Part shown: positions 24,061 to 35,454 of the stretch, piece by piece
Position numbering within the stretch: the stretch's first letter is position 1
Layout: each line of letters starts with the position of its first letter
Source: Azolla caroliniana
Lineage: Eukaryota; Polypodiophyta
Assembly (NCBI GenBank): GCA_043228905.1
Contig: JBHGNT010000002.1
Location: 20,708,001-20,772,000, forward strand
DNA length: 64,000 nt
Direction: 5' to 3'
Translations under genes and position numbers: made by a program
The notes under the pieces: generated by a model
What the model saw: only the letters and a program-made list of their open reading frames with translations
What the model was told of the DNA's origin: nothing
Database searches by the model: none

Positions 24061-24221
24061 ATTGTTATTATATTAATAGCCTTGTGATATCTAGTTAATT
24101 GTATGTCCTACAAGCATAGAACGTAATAAACGTGTTTGTGCAAGCATACAAACGTTTGCAAACGAACACATTTGAAAAGGGAAAAATATATTTCCTATTT
24201 TTTTGTTTAGTTATTATTAGA

Positions 24222-24305
24222 AATTAGCTCACCCTAGTGGTAAGTTGTTGTGCTACTATTGCTTGTGTCTTGGGTTTGAATACCAATTATCTCTCTCTCT
24301 TGTAA
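24222..24305 (+). mobile_element. tRNA-derived SINE-like sequence
   Basis: TAGCTCACCCTAGTGGTAAG resembles a Pol III A box with the CTAGTGGTAAG core of plant Au-like SINEs. TTGGGTTTGAATACC, about 43-50 bp on, resembles a B box. A (CT)n run follows. A similar arrangement (TCCTAATGG...GGGTTCAATC then (CT)n) is at about 47808-47880. The 3' end and target duplication were not resolved. Confidence 0.45.
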
Positions 24306-24545
24306 CGGCTCTTTCTACCGTTGTCGTCGCCGTCTGACGTCTACTGCTGTCACCATTGTCGTTAGTTCTTGGCCGTTGTTGTCCGCTGTTGCTATCACTC
24401 ACGCTTCTGACGATGTCACCGGTTGAGTAAACGAGAGGGCATACATGTGCTTCTACACTCAAACCTAGTGCGCAAGGCATCGATGCTCGACTAAGTTTTT
24501 TCTGTCCTCTTTGTCTTTTCTTTCCTTTATCTTTTGATTTACAAC

Positions 24546-24766
24546 ATGAATTCTAGACGAAACCATAAGGAAACACACAAAGAAAATATAAGTAAGGAAG
24601 AATTTTTAGATGTCCTTAACTGTTTAGTTAAAATAGAAAAATGGGCGAAAGAGATTGAAGCTGAAAAACAAAAAGATAAGGAAGAAAAAGAAGTGCTCAT
24701 TGCTAAAATAATGAAACTTAAAGTAGACAACATGAACCTTCAGAAACAAGTTAAGGACCTTGAGAC
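24546..24766 (+). pseudogene. LINE ORF1, N-terminal coiled-coil piece
   Basis: Starts at 24546 with MNSRRNHKETHKEN. A long Lys/Glu-rich helix with coiled-coil character follows (KWAKEIEAEKQKDKEEKEV, LKVDNMNLQKQVKDLE). It is cut by the copia LTR at 24767 right after GAGAC; the next eleven in-frame residues come from the LTR. ORF1 proteins of LINEs trimerise and bind RNA. Confidence 0.75.
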
Positions 24767-25321
24767 TGTTGAGAACAGTGCAGAATATAGCTCGGCCACA
24801 ACCGAGTCTTGAATCACTTCAAAAGAGAATGAAACACAGAAATGGGAAATGGAGAGTACACAAGGAAATACACAGGATGTTTACGTGGAAAACCCTAATA
24901 GGGAAAAACCACGGGAGCCCATAGACTCCAAATTATCACAATATGAGAAAGGTACAATCAGAGTCTCAAAGGCAACAATCTCGAGCTCTGTATCTTTGCC
25001 AACCGGCGGTTACAATAGAGTTTCACTATGTATCTCACACACTCTCTCTCTATCGCTTACTATACAACAATTACAACAATATGACAACAACAATACAACA
25101 CCTAATGTAAAGTGATTGCCTTAAGTCATATTTATAGTTATATGAACTTAGGGCTATTTACAAATATAGCCTTAGTAGGCTTACTCAAAAAACATATTTA
25201 TAGATATGCTTTCTCTTTCGGTTCTCATCGGGTCTCCTCCGGTTTCCGGATTTCTTCCGGTTCTCACCGGGTCCTCTTTATTCATCACCGGATCCCATCC
25301 GGAGGGACCGATTTCCCAACA
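24767..25321 (-). repeat. 3' LTR of outer copia element (555 bp)
   Basis: Plus-strand text runs TGTTGAGAACAG...TTTCCCAACA. A polypurine tract (own strand AAGGGGGAGAT) adjoins at 25322-25332. It contains the copia hairpin at 24885-24912 (GTGG/CCAC arms around CCCTAATAGGG). Confidence 0.9.
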
Positions 25322-25331
25322 ATCTCCCCCT

Positions 25332-27678
25332 TCACTCTGGCATGGAATGTCTTGCCAGCTCGATCCGCTTTCGACACGTGTCGAGCTTGTCGGTTGTCAC
25401 CACCTTGGTCAACGTGTCTGGCCCGTTCTCCTCCGTGTGGATCTTCGTCAACACGAACTCTTGATCTTCTACTCCCTCCCAGATCCAGTGGTACCTCCGC
25501 TGGATATGTTTCGTCCGGGAATGGTAGGCCGCGTTCTTTGCAAGGTGGATGGCACTTTGGCTATCGAAGTAGAGCCGGTATTCCTCCTGTTGGATCCCTA
25601 GCTCTCTGATGAAGTCCTTCATCCAGATTATCTCCTTGTCGGCTTCTACAACTGCCATGTACTCCGCCTCTGTGGTTGACAACGCAACCGTCTTCTGCAG
25701 CCTCGACTGTGACGAAACAGCTCCCCCTGCATAAGTCATGACATATCCGGATGTAGACCGGCTAGTATATGCATCAACTGACATATCCAAATCGGTGAAT
25801 CCGTCAAGTTGGGGATTACCGGAGCCGAACCGGAGGCACATACTCGAGGTGCCTTTCAGATACCGGTGTATCCACTTGCGGCTGTGGGTGTCTCTCTTTG
25901 CTTCTTCGAAGCTTTCCGACTCCCCCTCATCGGTTAGCAACACATGCTCTACATCTGGAAATCTCCGGGGGGCTCTTCTCTCTCGGAGAGGATATCTTCA
26001 TCCTCGGTTTCTGATTGCCGGTTCCTCCGTTTGTTCCTCATCCTCATCCGATTGCCGGTTCCAGTGTCTTCTTCTTCTTCTTCTTCTTCAGTCGGTTCGG
26101 TTTCTTGTCTGTATCCGGCCGGTTCGTCAAGTTTCATCCGGTTACCGACTAACATCTGGTTTTCAACTGGGTATAACTTTGTGTCCTCAAGCCGGTTTTC
26201 ATTGGATGATCCGGAGTTCATCATCTTCTTCTCCGACTCCCAGTCGGCAATGATCCTGTCTTCCATGAAGACTATGTCCCGACTCCGGAACACCTTCTTG
26301 TTGACCAGATCCCACACCCAATAACCGAACTCATCATCGCCGTATCCAAGGAATATGCATGGTTGGGACTTTGGATCCAGCTTTGCTCTCTTGTCCTTCG
26401 CCACATGCATGTATGCGAGACACCTGAACACCTTTAGATGCCGGTAAGATACATCTTTACCAGTCCATACTTTCTGAGGTGAGTCTCCTCCCAAGGGTAC
26501 TAAGGGTGATCTGTTTATCACATAGGTCGCCGTCGTTAGCGTCTCAGCCCAAAACGTCTTAGGTAACTTGGCATGTGTGAGCATGCACTAGATTATCTCC
26601 ATTATGGTCCAGTTCATCCTTTCAGCCAACCCGTTTAGTTCCGGCGCCTTCGGCACGGTAAATTCGAGCCGGATTCCCTTCGACCGGTAGTACTCCTCGA
26701 ACTGCCCCTAGTATTCTCCTCCGTCATCAGCTTGAACCGACTTCAGCTTCCGACTGGTTTTTCTTTCCACTCTCGCGTGGAGCTCCTTGAAGACGGATAG
26801 CATCTTATCCTTCGTCTTCAACGTTGAGACCCATAGCTTCCGGCTGTGGTCGTCTATGAATGTCACGAAGTATTGTGCTCCGGCATGTGACTTCGTATCC
26901 ACTTGACGCACATCAGTATGCACCAACTCCAGTGGTGCATTCCGTCTCATCGGTGGTCTTGACCGGAAGGAGGTTCGGTTTTGCTTGTTGGCCAAGAAAT
27001 CGGTGCACTTCTCAAGTTGCACATCCTTCACTGGAATGAGGTTGTCTTCGGCAAGCCTCGACATCCCCTTCTCACTCATGTGACACAACCTCTTGTGCCA
27101 CAACTCACTAGTAGTGTCAGATGCTACATTCACTTCTTCCCGGCATATCCGGGCATTCATCAAGTATAATGTGTTGACCTTCCGGGATCAAGCCACTATT
27201 AGGCTCCCTTGGCAGAACTTCATGACTTCGTGTAGCCTTCATCATTTGCCGACCGGCTGATATGAGGTTCAGTCGAACCTTCGGAACGTTTCAGACATCC
27301 TTCAACAACAACTTGCATCCGATTGATGTCGTCAACAACACATCTCCTATGCCGATAATTCGGCATGTACCTTCATTCCCCATCCAGACACAACCATGAT
27401 CACTGGCTGTGTAGGATTAGAAGCATTTTTGATCCAGTGTTAGGTGGGACAACGCTCCGGAATCGATAACCCACCTTGTCTCGTCTCCGACAAGGTTTAA
27501 CTCACTCTCCTCGGTAATGAGTATCAGTTCCTCTTCACTTGTCGCAATTGCCGACGTTCCTTTCTGATCCGGGCCTCTCTGGTCCGAACCGTTTCGGTCC
27601 GAACTCTTCTTCGAATTGGTGGTGCCGGTTTCTTTCTCTTTCCGAAAATGCTGACAATTCTTCTAGAAGTGCCCCGGC
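25332..27678 (-). pseudogene. outer copia pol: protease remnant, integrase, RNase H; RT deleted
   Basis: From right to left: a damaged protease, integrase zinc region (LWHKRLCHMSEKGM), integrase core (LVHTDVRQVD, FIDDHSRKLW) and a linker rich in Glu. Then DTHSRKW joins directly to IHRYLKGTS. By comparison with the intact element (49575-50567) the join removes about 1 kb covering all RT catalytic motifs. RNase H remains (TDLDMSVDAYTSRSTSGY, STTEAEYMA, DSQSAIHLAKN). Further stops occur near 26590, 26709 and 27190. Confidence 0.88.
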
Positions 27679-28429
27679 CATAGTATGAACCATATGTACC
27701 ATTTGTGCATTTGTGTTCGAGAATGATTCAATCATTCGAGAATGATAAACACCGTTGAAGAATGATAAATACCATACTTTTGGATAAATGAATTACTATA
27801 AGGTAAATATTTTTCACGGTAAAAAAAATTTTAAAATTTCAAAAAAAAAAACACATTACCTTCTTAATAACAATATGCTTTTTTTCGTAAATCTATTTAT
27901 TGTAAATTTTGTACTACATAGCTTAGTATGTGTGTATAAACATTACATGAATTACTTCAAAATGATAGAAATTATAGACAAATTAAAGCAATTACAAGCT
28001 TTATAGAATAATTACAGAAATTATAGAATAATTTCATTATAGAAATTTCAGAAATTTCATTATAGAAATTTCATTTCAGAAATCTTAGAAATTTCAATAC
28101 AGAAATCTTAGAAATTTCATTACAGAAATTTCATCAAAGAAATTTCATTACAGAACTTTAAACCCTATTATTAACCCTAAATATACTTGAATCTTGTTGG
28201 TAAGCAGATCATTCGAGACTAGGTGGGAGAGGAGAGGAGAGCGTAACGTTACGTTGATGTGCAGAGAAAAAGGGGGAAAAGGGGGAAAAAGAGGGAAAAA
28301 AGAAAAAAAAAGAAAAAAAAAGAAAAAAAAGAAAAAAAAACACACGAATATTTGAATATCATTCGTGTTCATTTTCCAACGTAGGAAAATGAATGATATG
28401 GTAGATGAACACGAATTTTACGTACTATG
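27679..28429. mobile_element. hAT-like non-autonomous DNA element (751 bp)
   Basis: Flanked by the exact 8-bp duplication GCCCCGGC (27671-27678 and 28430-28437). Ends are inverted: CATAGTATG at the left and CATAGTACG as the reverse complement of the right end. Inside are repeats of AGAAATTTCATTA-type words (28010-28150) and a G/A-rich run (28265-28340), with no transposase frame. It sits in the copia zinc-knuckle codons. CA-start ends with an 8-bp duplication point to hAT. Confidence 0.78.
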
Positions 28430-28899
28430 GCCCCGGCTTCCCACAATAGAAGCAAGTAGGCCTCCCCGACTTGTCCCGGTTTTGGGGACTCTGATACCGG
28501 CCTCTTCCTCGGTTGTGGTCATCTTCCGTGACCAAGGCCTTTGGATCGGTTCTGGTCTCCCAGTCCTTTTGGCAAGCTTCTTCATCTAGCCAGCTTGATT
28601 TTACCCTTGCTAGGGACAACTGTTTTCCTTCCGGCCTGGCGTTGCCCAACATGACAACTAACGTCTCCCAGCTATCCGGGAGGGAACCGAGCAGAAGCAA
28701 TGCGAGTACCTCATCAACAAGAGGTACTTCCAACGAGGTTGCCTGGTGGATCAATCCTTGGAAGGCATTCATGTGCTCCGACATATTGGAGCCGTCCTGG
28801 TACTAGAGCCTCACTAGCTTCCGAAATACCAAAACCCGATTGATAACATTCTTGTTCTGGAACATGATGCCGATCTTCTCCCAGAGTTCATGAGCCTTG
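28430..28899 (-). pseudogene. outer copia gag, middle part
   Basis: Minus-strand frame with HMNAFQGLIHQATSLEVPL, DSWETLVVMLGNARPEG and PTCFYCGKPG, the start of the CCHC knuckle. It is broken on one side by the hAT-like element and on the other by the nested copia LTR. A TAG interrupts it near 28803. Confidence 0.85.
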
Positions 28900-28904
28900 C
28901 TCTT

Positions 28905-29493
28905 TGTTAGGAAATCGGTCTCTTCGGATGGGATCTGGTGATGAATAAAGAGAACCCGGTGAGAACTGGAAGAGATCCGGAAACGGGAGAAGACTCGATG
29001 AGAATCGGAAGAGATTCAGAAACTGGATCGGTGGACCCGGTGAGAACTGGAAGAGAAGACAGATTTGTAAATATGTCTTGAATAAGCCCATTGAGGCTAT
29101 ATTTGTAAATAGCCCTCAATTCATATAGCTATAAATATGACTTAGGGCAATCACTTTGTTGTGTGATTGTGTTGTTGTCATATTACTGTAACTGTTGTAC
29201 AAACGGAGAGGGAGAAAGAGAGAGAGAGAGAGATATAGAGTGATACTCTGTTGTAACCGCCACTGTGCGAAGAAACAGAGCTCAAGGTCGTTTCCTCTGA
29301 GTCTCTGATTGTACCCCTTCTCTTCATAGTGATAGTTCGGAGTCTGTGGGCTCTCGTGGTTTTTCCCTATTACACGTAAACATCCTGTGTCATTTTCTTG
29401 TGTACTCCCCACTTCGCATTTTTGTGTTTGATTCTTATAGATGTGATTTACTACTCGGTTGTGGCCGTGCGATATTCCGTGCATTTCTCTTCA
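28905..29493 (+). repeat. 5' LTR of nested copia (589 bp)
   Basis: TGTTAGGAAATCGG...TTCTCTTCA. It is longer than its partner because of an extra GAGAATCGGAAGAG-type repeat in U3, and it lacks the GGGTTTTC half of the U5 hairpin that the 3' LTR keeps. Confidence 0.88.
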
Positions 29494-29496
29494 AAC

Positions 29497-29508
29497 TGGT
29501 ATCAGAGT
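29497..29508 (+). other. primer-binding site of nested copia
   Basis: TGGTATCAGAGT, one base from the standard initiator tRNA-Met site, three bases inside the 5' LTR. Confidence 0.85.
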
Positions 29509-29523
29509 GAACAACACAGAAGA

Positions 29524-32500
29524 TGAAAGAATCTTACGGTGGCATGTTCAAGCTCACCGGCTCCAACTACTCAATGTGGAAGTCGAAGATGAGGGACATG
29601 TTGGTGGTTAAAGATCTTTGGTTGCCGGTTTAGTTCGGGGACAAGAGACCGGAGAAGATCGACACCACGGTGTGGGAGGTGATGCACATGAAGACGACGG
29701 CATACATCCGGTGCTTCATCGACATGAGCCTGTACAACAACTTCAATGAAGAGAGCAAGGCCCATGAACTCTGGGAGAAGATCGACATCATGTTCCAAAG
29801 AAGAAGAATGCCGTTAATTGGGTTTCGGAAGCTAGTGAGGCTATGGTACCAAGACGGCTCCAGTATGACGGAGCACATGAATGCCTTCTAGGGGCTGATA
29901 CACCAAGCAACCTCATTGGAAGTACCTCTTGCCGATGAGGTACTTGCTCTACTCCTGGTCGGTTCCCTCCTAGATAGTTGGGAGACGTTAGTTGTCACGT
30001 TGGGCAATGTCGGGCCGGAAGTAAAACAACTATCCCTAGCAAGAGTCAAGTCGAGCTTGCTAGATGAGGAGGCGCGTCGGAAAGACAAGGAGGTGATCTT
30101 CGACGCCAAAGCCCTCCATACCGAATCGGAACGTGGAAGACAAAGGAATCGGAGTCCCCAGAACTGGGAAAAGTTGGGGACACGGTCAAAGTCAAGGGGG
30201 AGGCCCACTTGCTTCTATTGCGGCAAGCTGAGGCACTTCCAAAAGAACTGTCGGCATTTCCGGAAAGACGAGGGAACCGACAGTACTGATTCGAAGAAGT
30301 CACCGGACCAAAATGGTTCGGATTGGCGAGGCACGGACCGGAAGGGAACGACGACGATCACGGCAAGTGAAGAAGAACTAATGCTCATCACCGAGGAGAG
30401 TGAGTTGAACCTTGCCTTCGATGAGACAACGTGGGTTGTCAATTCCGGAGTCTCATTCCATCTTACCCCGGACCAGAAATGCTTCTCATCCTACATAGCC
30501 GGTAAGCACGGCTGTGTCCAGATGGGGAATGAAGGGACATGCCGAATTATCGTCATAGGAGATGTGCTATTGAAGACATCAATCGGATGCAAGTCGCTGC
30601 TGAAGGATGTCCGACATGTTCCAGAGGTTCGACTGAACCTGATATCCGCCGGTCGGCTAGATGATGAAGGCTACATAGGTAGCATCCGGAACGGTGTCAT
30701 GAAGTTCTGCAAAGGGAGCTTAATAGTGGCTCGAGCCCAGAAGGTCAACACACTATACTTGATGAATGCCCGGATATGCCGGGAAGAAGTGAACGTAGCA
30801 TCCGATACTGCCAGTGAGCTGTGGCACAAAAGACTGTGTCACATGAGTGAGAAGGGGATGAAGAGGCTTGCCAAAGACAACCTCATTCCGGTGAAGGATG
30901 TGCAACATGAGAAGTGCACCGACTGCATGGCCGGCAAGCAAAACCGCACCACCTTCCGGTCAAGACCACCGATGAGACGGAATGCACCGCTGGAGTTGGT
31001 GCATACCGATGTGTGTCAAGTAGACACGAAGTCACATGCTGGATCGCAGTACTTCGTGACGTTCATAGATGACCATAGTCGGAAGCTTGTGGGTCTCACC
31101 GTTGAAGACGAATGATCAAGTGTTATCCGTCTTCAAGGGGCTCCACGCGAGAGTGGAAAGAGAAACTGGCCGGAAGCTGAAAGCGGTTCGAGCAGATAAC
31201 AAAGGAGAATACCGGGGGTAGTTTGAGGAGTACTGCCGGTCAAAGGGAATCCGGCTCGAATTCATCGTGCCGAACGGATGAACCGGACCATAATGGAGAG
31301 AATTCGAAGCATGCTCGCACATGCCAAGCTACCCAAGACGTTTTGGGCTGAGGCGCTGACGATGGCGACCTATGTGATAAACAGATCACCCTCAGTACCC
31401 TTGGACGGAGACTCACCGCAGAATGTATGGACCGGTAAGGATGTGCCTTACCAACACCTGAAGGTGTTCAAGTGTCTCGCATACGTGCATGTGGTGAAGG
31501 ACAAGAGAGCAAAGTTGGATCTGAAGTCCCGACCATGCATATTCCCTGGATACGGCGATGATGAATTTGGTTACCGAGTGTGGGATCTGGTTGACAGAAC
31601 GGTGTTTTGGAGTCGGGACATAGTCTTCATGGAAGACAAGACCATTGCCGACTGGGAGTCGGAGAAGAAGGTAACAAACTCTGGATCATCCATTGAAAAC
31701 TGGATGTTAGCCGGTAATCGGATGACACTCGACGAACTGACCGGATATGGACAGGAAACCGAACCGACCAAAGAAGAAGAAGAAGAAGAAGAAGACACCG
31801 GAACCGGACAAGATCCCGAATTGGATTCGGATGAGGAACAAATGGAGGAACCGGTAGTCAAAAACCAACGACGAAGATATCCTCTCTGGGAGAGAAGAGC
31901 CCCTCGAAGATTTCCGGATGCAGAGCATGTGTTGCTAACCGATGAGGGGGAGCCGGAAAGCTTTGAAGAAGCAAGGGGAGACCCACAACCACAAGTGGTT
32001 GAGTGCCATGCAGGATGAGATGGATTCCCTGCATGAGAACCACACATACAAATTGGTGGAGTTGCCGAAATGAAAGAGGGCACTCCGGAACAAGTGGGTG
32101 TACAAGCTGAAACCGGGAGACGCCGGAAATCCATCAAGGTATAAGACCCGAATCGTGGTGAAGGGCTTCCAGTAGAAGAAAGGAGTGGACTGGATGAGAT
32201 CTTTGCCCCGATAGTAAAGATGACATCCATCTGGACGGTATTGGGTGTAGCGGCAACCATGGACCTCAAGGTAGTGCAAATGGACGTCAAGACAGCATTC
32301 CTACACGGAGACCTCGAAGAAGAGATCTACATGCATCAACCGGAAGGATTTGAGAAGAAAGGGAATGAGCACTTAGTGTGCTGGCTGAAGAAGAGCTTAT
32401 ACGGACTGAAGCAAGCTCCCCGGCAATGGTACCAGAAGTTTGACTCCTTCATGACCGATCAAGGGTATCACAAGACGCAGGCCGATCACTACGTGTTTGT

Positions 32501-33520
32501 GAAGAAATTTGATGGAGGTGATTTCCTCATATTGCTCCTGTACGTGGACAACATGTTGATTGTCGGACGAGACCAAGTCAAGATACGGATGCTGAAGAAG
32601 GCCCTTAACTAGACCTTCTCAATGAAAGACTTGGGTTCGGCAAGACAAATACTGGGGATGCACATCATCTGGGACCGGTCGAAGAAGTAATTGTGGCTGT
32701 CACAAGAAAAGTATGTGACAAAGGTGCTTCAGCGGTTTAACATGTTAGAAGCAAAACCGGTCATATCGACACTCCCGGAAAACTGCAGATGATCAGGTAA
32801 GAAAAGCCCGAAGACAAAGGCAGAGAAGGTGGATACGATGAAGATTCCATATGCCTTTACGGTCAGGAGTTTGATGTACGCAATGGTGTGTACTCAACCA
32901 GATATTGGATATGCAGTCGGAGTGGTGAGTCGGTTCATTACCAACCCCGGAAAAGAGCATTGGAATGTGGTAAAATGGATACTCTAGTACTTGAAGGGCA
33001 CTTCGAGTAAGTTCCTCTGATACAGCTCTGGTAAACCCCTCATGGAAGGCTTTACCGATTCGGATATGTCGGCTGATGTGGACACTAGCCGGTCAACTTC
33101 CGGATATGTCATGACCTATGCAAGGGGAGCCGTCTCGTGGTTGTCGAGGCTGCAGAAGACGGTTGCATTGTCAACCATAGAGGCAGAGTACATGGCAGCT
33201 GTGGAAGCCGGCAAGGAAATATTATGGATGAAGGACTTCATCGGAGAGCTAGGGATCCGGCACGAGGAATACTGGCTCTACTACGACAGTCAAAGTGCCA
33301 TTCACCTTGCAAAGAACGCGGCATACCATTCCAAAACGAAGCACATCCAGCGCAGGTACCACTGGATCCGGGAGCGAGTTGAAGATCGAGAGTTCTTGCT
33401 GAGGAAGATCCGCACAGAGGAGAATGGGTCGGATATGCTAACCAAGGTGCTAACACCCGACAAGCCGGACGCATGCTGGTAGTGGATTGGACTTACAAGA
33501 CATCCCATACCGGAGTGAAG
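29524..33520 (+). pseudogene. nested copia gag-pol, multiple stops
   Basis: Full domain order is present: gag (GGMFKLTGSNYSMWKSKM), knuckle (CFYCGKLRHFQKNC), protease with DSGA altered to NSGV, integrase zinc (LWHKRLCHMSEKGM) and core, RT (LLLYVDNMLIVG instead of YVDD) and RNase H (TDSDMSADVDTSRSTSGY, DSQSAIHLAKN). In-frame stops are at about 29629, 29888, 32070, 32172, 32610, 32688 and 32985, with a frame break near 31100-31270. The catalytic change D to N in the RT box and the stops both rule out activity. Confidence 0.92.
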
Positions 33521-33528
33521 GGGGAGAT

Positions 33529-34066
33529 TGTTGGGAAATCGGTCTCTCCGAATGGGATCCGGTGATGAATAAAGAGAATTGGTGAGAATTGGAAGAGATC
33601 TGGAAACCGGAGAAGACCCGGTGAGAACCGGAAGAGAAGACGTATTTGTAAATATGTCTTGAATAAGCCCATTGAGGCTATATTTGTAAATAGCCCTAGG
33701 TTCATATAGCTATAAATATGACTTAGGGCAATCACTTTGTTGTGTGATTGTGTTGTTGTCATATTGCTATAATTGTTGTACAGAGAGAGAGAGAGAGATA
33801 CAGAGCGATAGTCTGTTGTAACCACCACTGTGCGAAGAAACAGAGCTCGAGGTCGTTGCCTCCGAGTCTTTGATTGTACCCCTTCTCTTCGTAGTGATAG
33901 TTCAGAGTCTGTGGGCTCTCGTGGTTTTTCCCTATTAGGGTTTTCCACGTAAACATCCTGTGTCATTTTCTTGTGTACTCCCCACTTCGCATTTTTGTGT
34001 TTGATTCTTATAGATGTGATTTACTACTCGGTTGTGGCTGAGCGATATTCCGTGCATTTCTCTTCA
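33529..34066 (+). repeat. 3' LTR of nested copia (538 bp)
   Basis: TGTTGGGAAATCGG...TTCTCTTCA, preceded by the polypurine tract GAAGGGGGAGAT. Visible differences from the 5' LTR (U3 repeat, U5 hairpin half, many substitutions) show an older insertion than the one at 48329. Confidence 0.9.
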
Positions 34067-34071
34067 CTCTC

Positions 34072-34299
34072 TTCGTTGAAGTTGTCGTACAGGCTCATGT
34101 CGATGAAACACTAGATGTATGCCGTCGTCTTCATGTGCATCACCTCCCACACTGTGGCGTCGATCTTATCCGGTCTCTTGTCCCCTAATTGAATTGGCAA
34201 CCACAGATCTTTAACCACCAACATATCCCTCATCTTCGACTTCCACACTGAGTAGTTGGAGCCGGTGAGCTTGAACATGCCGCCGAACGATTCTTCCAT
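34072..34299 (-). pseudogene. outer copia gag, N-terminus
   Basis: Starts at 34299 (MEESFGGMFKLTGSNYSVW), 15 bp inside the primer-binding site (34314-34325, mutated to own-strand TGGTATAAGAGC). It runs to the nested copia junction, then continues at 28899. Confidence 0.85.
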
Positions 34300-34328
34300 T
34301 TCTTGTGTTGTTCGCTCTTATACCAGTT

Positions 34329-34882
34329 TGTTGAGAACAATGTGGAATATAGCTCGCCCACAACCGAGTCTTGAATCACTTCAAAAGAGAATGAGTCATA
34401 GAAATGGGAAATGGAGAGTACACAAGGAAACACACAGGATGTTTATGTGGAAAACCCTAATAGGGAAAAACCACGGGAGCCCACAGACTCCAAACTATCA
34501 CAATATAAGAAAGGTACAATCAGAGTCTCGGTGGCAATGACCTCGAGCTTTGTATCTTCGCCAACCAACGGTTACAACAGAGTTTCACTCTGTATCTCAC
34601 ACACTCTCTCTTTGTCGCTTACTATACAATAGTTACAACAATATGACAACAACAATACAACACCTAATGTAAAGTGATTGCCCTAAGTCATATTTATACT
34701 TATATGAACTTAGGGTTATTTACAAATATAGCCTCAATAGGCTTACTCAAAAAACATATTTACAGATATGTCTTCTCTTCCGGTTCTCACCGGGTCTCCT
34801 CCGGTTCCAGATTTCTTCAAGTTCTCACAGGGCCCTCTTTATTCATCACCGGATCCCATCCGGAGGGACCGACTTCCCAACA
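34329..34882 (-). repeat. 5' LTR of outer copia element (554 bp)
   Basis: Plus-strand text TGTTGAGAACAATG...TTCCCAACA, followed by the duplication GAGAC. A TATA-like own-strand TATAAATATGAC lies near 34690-34700. Confidence 0.9.
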
Positions 34883-34887
34883 GAGAC

Positions 34888-35409
34888 ATCTAGGGGATAT
34901 CTTCCCTAGAGGATATTAAGGACGAGATAAAAAAGGTTAAGGAAGAGGTTAAAAGCGATATGAAATTAGCAAAAACTGGGTGGGTTGATGTAGTAAAACG
35001 TAATATTAAAAATGAACTAAAGGATGAAAATATTGTAAACACTACCCTTGAGGAGGAAAAAATGCGTCAAGCTTGACGCCTAAATGTACGAGTTACTGGG
35101 CTTAAGCAACGGGCATCTCCTGACGAAGATGCACAAACATTAGGGAAAATGTTGGGGTACGAAGCCGTACCAATCACTAAAACTTGGAGGGTAGGATGTG
35201 ACACCACAAGGAAAAGAGCTTTGGTCCTTCAGTTTAAGGACTCAGAATCTAGAATCACATTTTTTAAAAAGAGACCAATTCTTCGAGGATTGGGCGGGAA
35301 CCCTATCTACCTCGATCAAGACCTGACCAAGATGCAAATTGAGCATCGTAAAACGTGTATGCCACGAGTCATACAAGCTCATAAAGAGGGGCATTGTGCT
35401 TTTTACTGA
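34888..35409 (+). pseudogene. LINE ORF1, C-terminal piece
   Basis: Continues the coiled coil (EDIKDEIKKVKEEVKSDMK), then an RNA-binding-like part (RLNVRVTGL, RALVLQFKDSESRITFFKK, LTKMQIEHRKTCM). In-frame stops are at about 34913, 35074 (TGA where CGA would give Arg) and 35407. The layout matches L1-like ORF1 proteins: coiled coil, RRM-like, C-terminal domain. Confidence 0.7.
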
Positions 35410-35454
35410 GACGGACGTGTGATAATAAATGATCGCGCCGCCAATTGACGAAGT

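Larger units (their letters stand above)
28905..34066 (+). mobile_element. Ty1/copia element (nested, opposite strand)
   Basis: LTRs at 28905-29493 and 33529-34066, primer site at 29497-29508, polypurine tract ending at 33528. Flanks CTCTT (28900-28904) and CTCTC (34067-34071) are a 5-bp duplication with one change. It lies in the gag of a minus-strand relative, so the two copies form a long inverted arrangement. The reading frame has many stops, so it is dead. Confidence 0.9.
24767..34882 (-). mobile_element. Ty1/copia element (outer), carrying two later insertions
   Basis: Minus-strand element with LTRs at 24767-25321 and 34329-34882. Flanks are GAGAC at 24762-24766 and 34883-34887, an exact target duplication. 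Remove the hAT-like insert (27679-28429) and the nested copia (28905-34066) and about 4.2 kb remain. That is short of about 5.2 kb because most of the RT is deleted. Same broad family as the intact element at 48329-53852. Confidence 0.92.
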
